In this document: in pieces, positions 63,319 to 64,000 of the stretch
Position numbering within the stretch: position 1 is the stretch's first letter
Layout: each line of letters begins with the position of its first letter
DNA from: Streptomyces sp. CC208A
GTDB lineage: Bacteria; Actinomycetota; Actinomycetes; Streptomycetales; Streptomycetaceae
Length of the DNA stretch: 64,000 nucleotides
Reading direction: 5' to 3'
NCBI RefSeq assembly: GCF_030010625.1
Contig: NZ_JASCXN010000005.1
Span: forward strand, 282,945-346,944
Program-made: the position numbers and the translations under genes
The notes under the pieces: model-generated
What the model was told of the DNA's origin: nothing
Database searches by the model: none
Seen by the model: only the letters and a program-made list of their open reading frames with translations

Positions 63319-63816
63319 ATGGCCCAGCAGGCCGACGACCAGCCGAAGGCCCTCAAGCCGGCGCTCGAATCGATGACCCTGCTGGTCGCGGCCGTCATCG
63401 TCCACGACAAGGCCACCAACCGCGTTGTCCTCCTCCAGCGCGGCGAAAACGCCAAGTTCGGCCAGGGCATGTGGGACCTCCCCGTCGGCAAGAGCGAGCC
63501 GGGCGAACCGATCACCGAGACGGCCGTCCGCGAGTTGTACGAGGAGACCGGCCTTACGGTGAAGCCCGAGTCCCTCAAGGTCGCCCACGTCATCCACGGG
63601 GCTTGGGGCGTGGAAGCCCCCAACGGCTTCCTCACCGTCGTCTTCGCCGCCCACGAATGGACCGGCGAACCCGAGAACCGCGAACCCCGCAAGCACTCCC
63701 AGGTCCGTTGGGCCGACACCAACACCATCCCCGATGGGTTCGTCGGCACCACCGCCAGCGCCCTCCACCAGTACCTCGCAGGCGGACCGCAGGTCTCCCT
63801 GGACGGATGGGCCTAG
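63319..63816 (+). CDS. Nudix hydrolase
   Basis: A 165-residue protein from ATG 63319. It has a perfect Nudix box, GKSEPGEPITETAV then RELYEETGL (GX5EX7REUXEEXGU), preceded by VVLLQRGENAKFGQGMWDLPVG. It hydrolyses a nucleoside-diphosphate-linked substrate that cannot be named from sequence. It is 177 bp beyond the DUF5753 gene. Confidence 0.92.
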   Translation: MAQQADDQPKALKPALESMTLLVAAVIVHDKATNRVVLLQRGENAKFGQGMWDLPVGKSEPGEPITETAVRELYEETGLTVKPESLKVAHVIHGAWGVEAPNGFLTVVFAAHEWTGEPENREPRKHSQVRWADTNTIPDGFVGTTASALHQYLAGGPQVSLDGWA

Positions 63817-63885
63817 CTCCCGAAATCCCGCCATTGTCGGTGGCAGCCCCTAAGCTCACCCCTCCAGCACGAGCAAGGGGGGCCC

Positions 63886-63942
63886 TTGAGCACGGCGACC
63901 AGGTTCAACACCTTCCTGAAGAACATCAAGGCGAAGGAATGA
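63886..63942 (+). CDS. Possible 18-residue peptide
   Basis: TTG 63886 is preceded by AAGGGGGG only 3 nt upstream, and the frame reads STATRFNTFLKNIKAKE to a TGA at 63940-63942. It is short enough to be chance, but the ribosome-site-like run is striking and the peptide is amphipathic and basic. It could be a leader or modified-peptide precursor if biosynthetic genes follow beyond the window. No family is recognised. Confidence 0.25.
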   Translation: MSTATRFNTFLKNIKAKE

Positions 63943-64000
63943 GCTGCCCCGAGTTTCGTAGAGTCCGATCTTGATTGGTTCAGGCGGACTGCGGGGTTTG

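Larger units (their letters stand above)
49490..64000. mobile_element. Integrated mobilizable genomic island, left end at sodN, right end outside or unresolved
   Basis: Directly after sodN come integrase, repressor, excisionase, replication-type ATPase, MobC and relaxase, then accessory genes. The relaxase-based mobility set, without a visible TraB/FtsK-like translocase, suggests an integrative mobilizable element rather than a self-transmissible Streptomyces AICE. No direct repeat of the sodN 3' end was found by eye up to 64,000, so the end coordinate is only the window edge. Genes after about 55.8 kb may belong to it or to another island. Confidence 0.6.

Noticed and set aside
63943..64000. 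The terminal AT-richer stretch as an insertion-sequence end
   Set aside because: Only 58 bases remain, no transposase is visible, and no inverted partner can be tested within the window.

Overview
The window is a high-GC actinobacterial chromosome segment, almost certainly Streptomyces. The evidence is very strong third-position GC, GTG/TTG starts with GGAGG-type ribosome sites, a 'conservon' signalling operon, a multifunctional 2-oxoglutarate decarboxylase (kgd), nickel superoxide dismutase (sodN) with its maturation protease, secreted lysozyme and LPMO genes, and DUF5753- and DUF3631-type proteins. From memory, the order lon / kgd / malic enzyme / sodN matches the core chromosome of S. coelicolor (SCO525x-SCO528x), so about 5.8-21 kb and 27-49.5 kb look like conserved backbone carrying several insertions.

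Layout. 1-5.7 kb: a divergent pair of large secreted proteins, an RHS/SpvB-type polymorphic protein cut by the window edge and a DNRLRE + FG-GAP surface protein. 5.8-8.7 kb: a small conserved protein, an NlpC/P60 wall hydrolase and a styrene-monooxygenase-like flavoprotein. 8.7-13.4 kb: a complete conservon (sensor kinase, roadblock, DUF742, GTPase) with overlapping genes. 13.7-18.6 kb: a frameshifted PP2C-like gene, MarR regulator, GH25 lysozyme, AA10 LPMO with a DasR-type dre site, and a YbdK-type glutamate-cysteine ligase. 18.65-21.06 kb: lon with an HspR HAIR box.

21,163-27,001 is a complete compact Tn7-like transposon (tnsA, tnsB, tnsC, tniQ and one DUF4240 cargo gene). It is bounded by TGTC...GACA ends and the 5-bp direct repeat ACGGA, and sits just upstream of lon. 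It is followed by a putative emfourin-like lipoprotein, a tetR remnant abutting a TnpB-type (IS200/IS605/IS1341-like) element, a spermidine-synthase-like protein and a two-component system. 32.7-49.5 kb is housekeeping: kgd, DUF6104, DUF4097/PadR, GH5, a quinone-reductase-like dehydrogenase, malic enzyme, a polar amino-acid ABC importer, a methyltransferase, a CGNR protein, sodX and sodN.

From 49.49 kb, directly after sodN, an integrated mobile element starts: tyrosine integrase, Cro/CI-type repressor, excisionase, DUF3631 replication-type ATPase, MobC and a MobA-like relaxase. Accessory genes then run to the window end: an immunity-like protein, a SUKH protein, an XRE regulator with a methyltransferase, and a tightly coupled operon of HATPase_c kinase, class-I-lysyl-tRNA-synthetase-like protein and ASCH protein. 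A stand-alone DUF5753 protein and a Nudix hydrolase follow. The right end of this element is not visible. The HATPase / LysRS-like / ASCH operon and the compact Tn7-like element are the best candidates for under-described biology.
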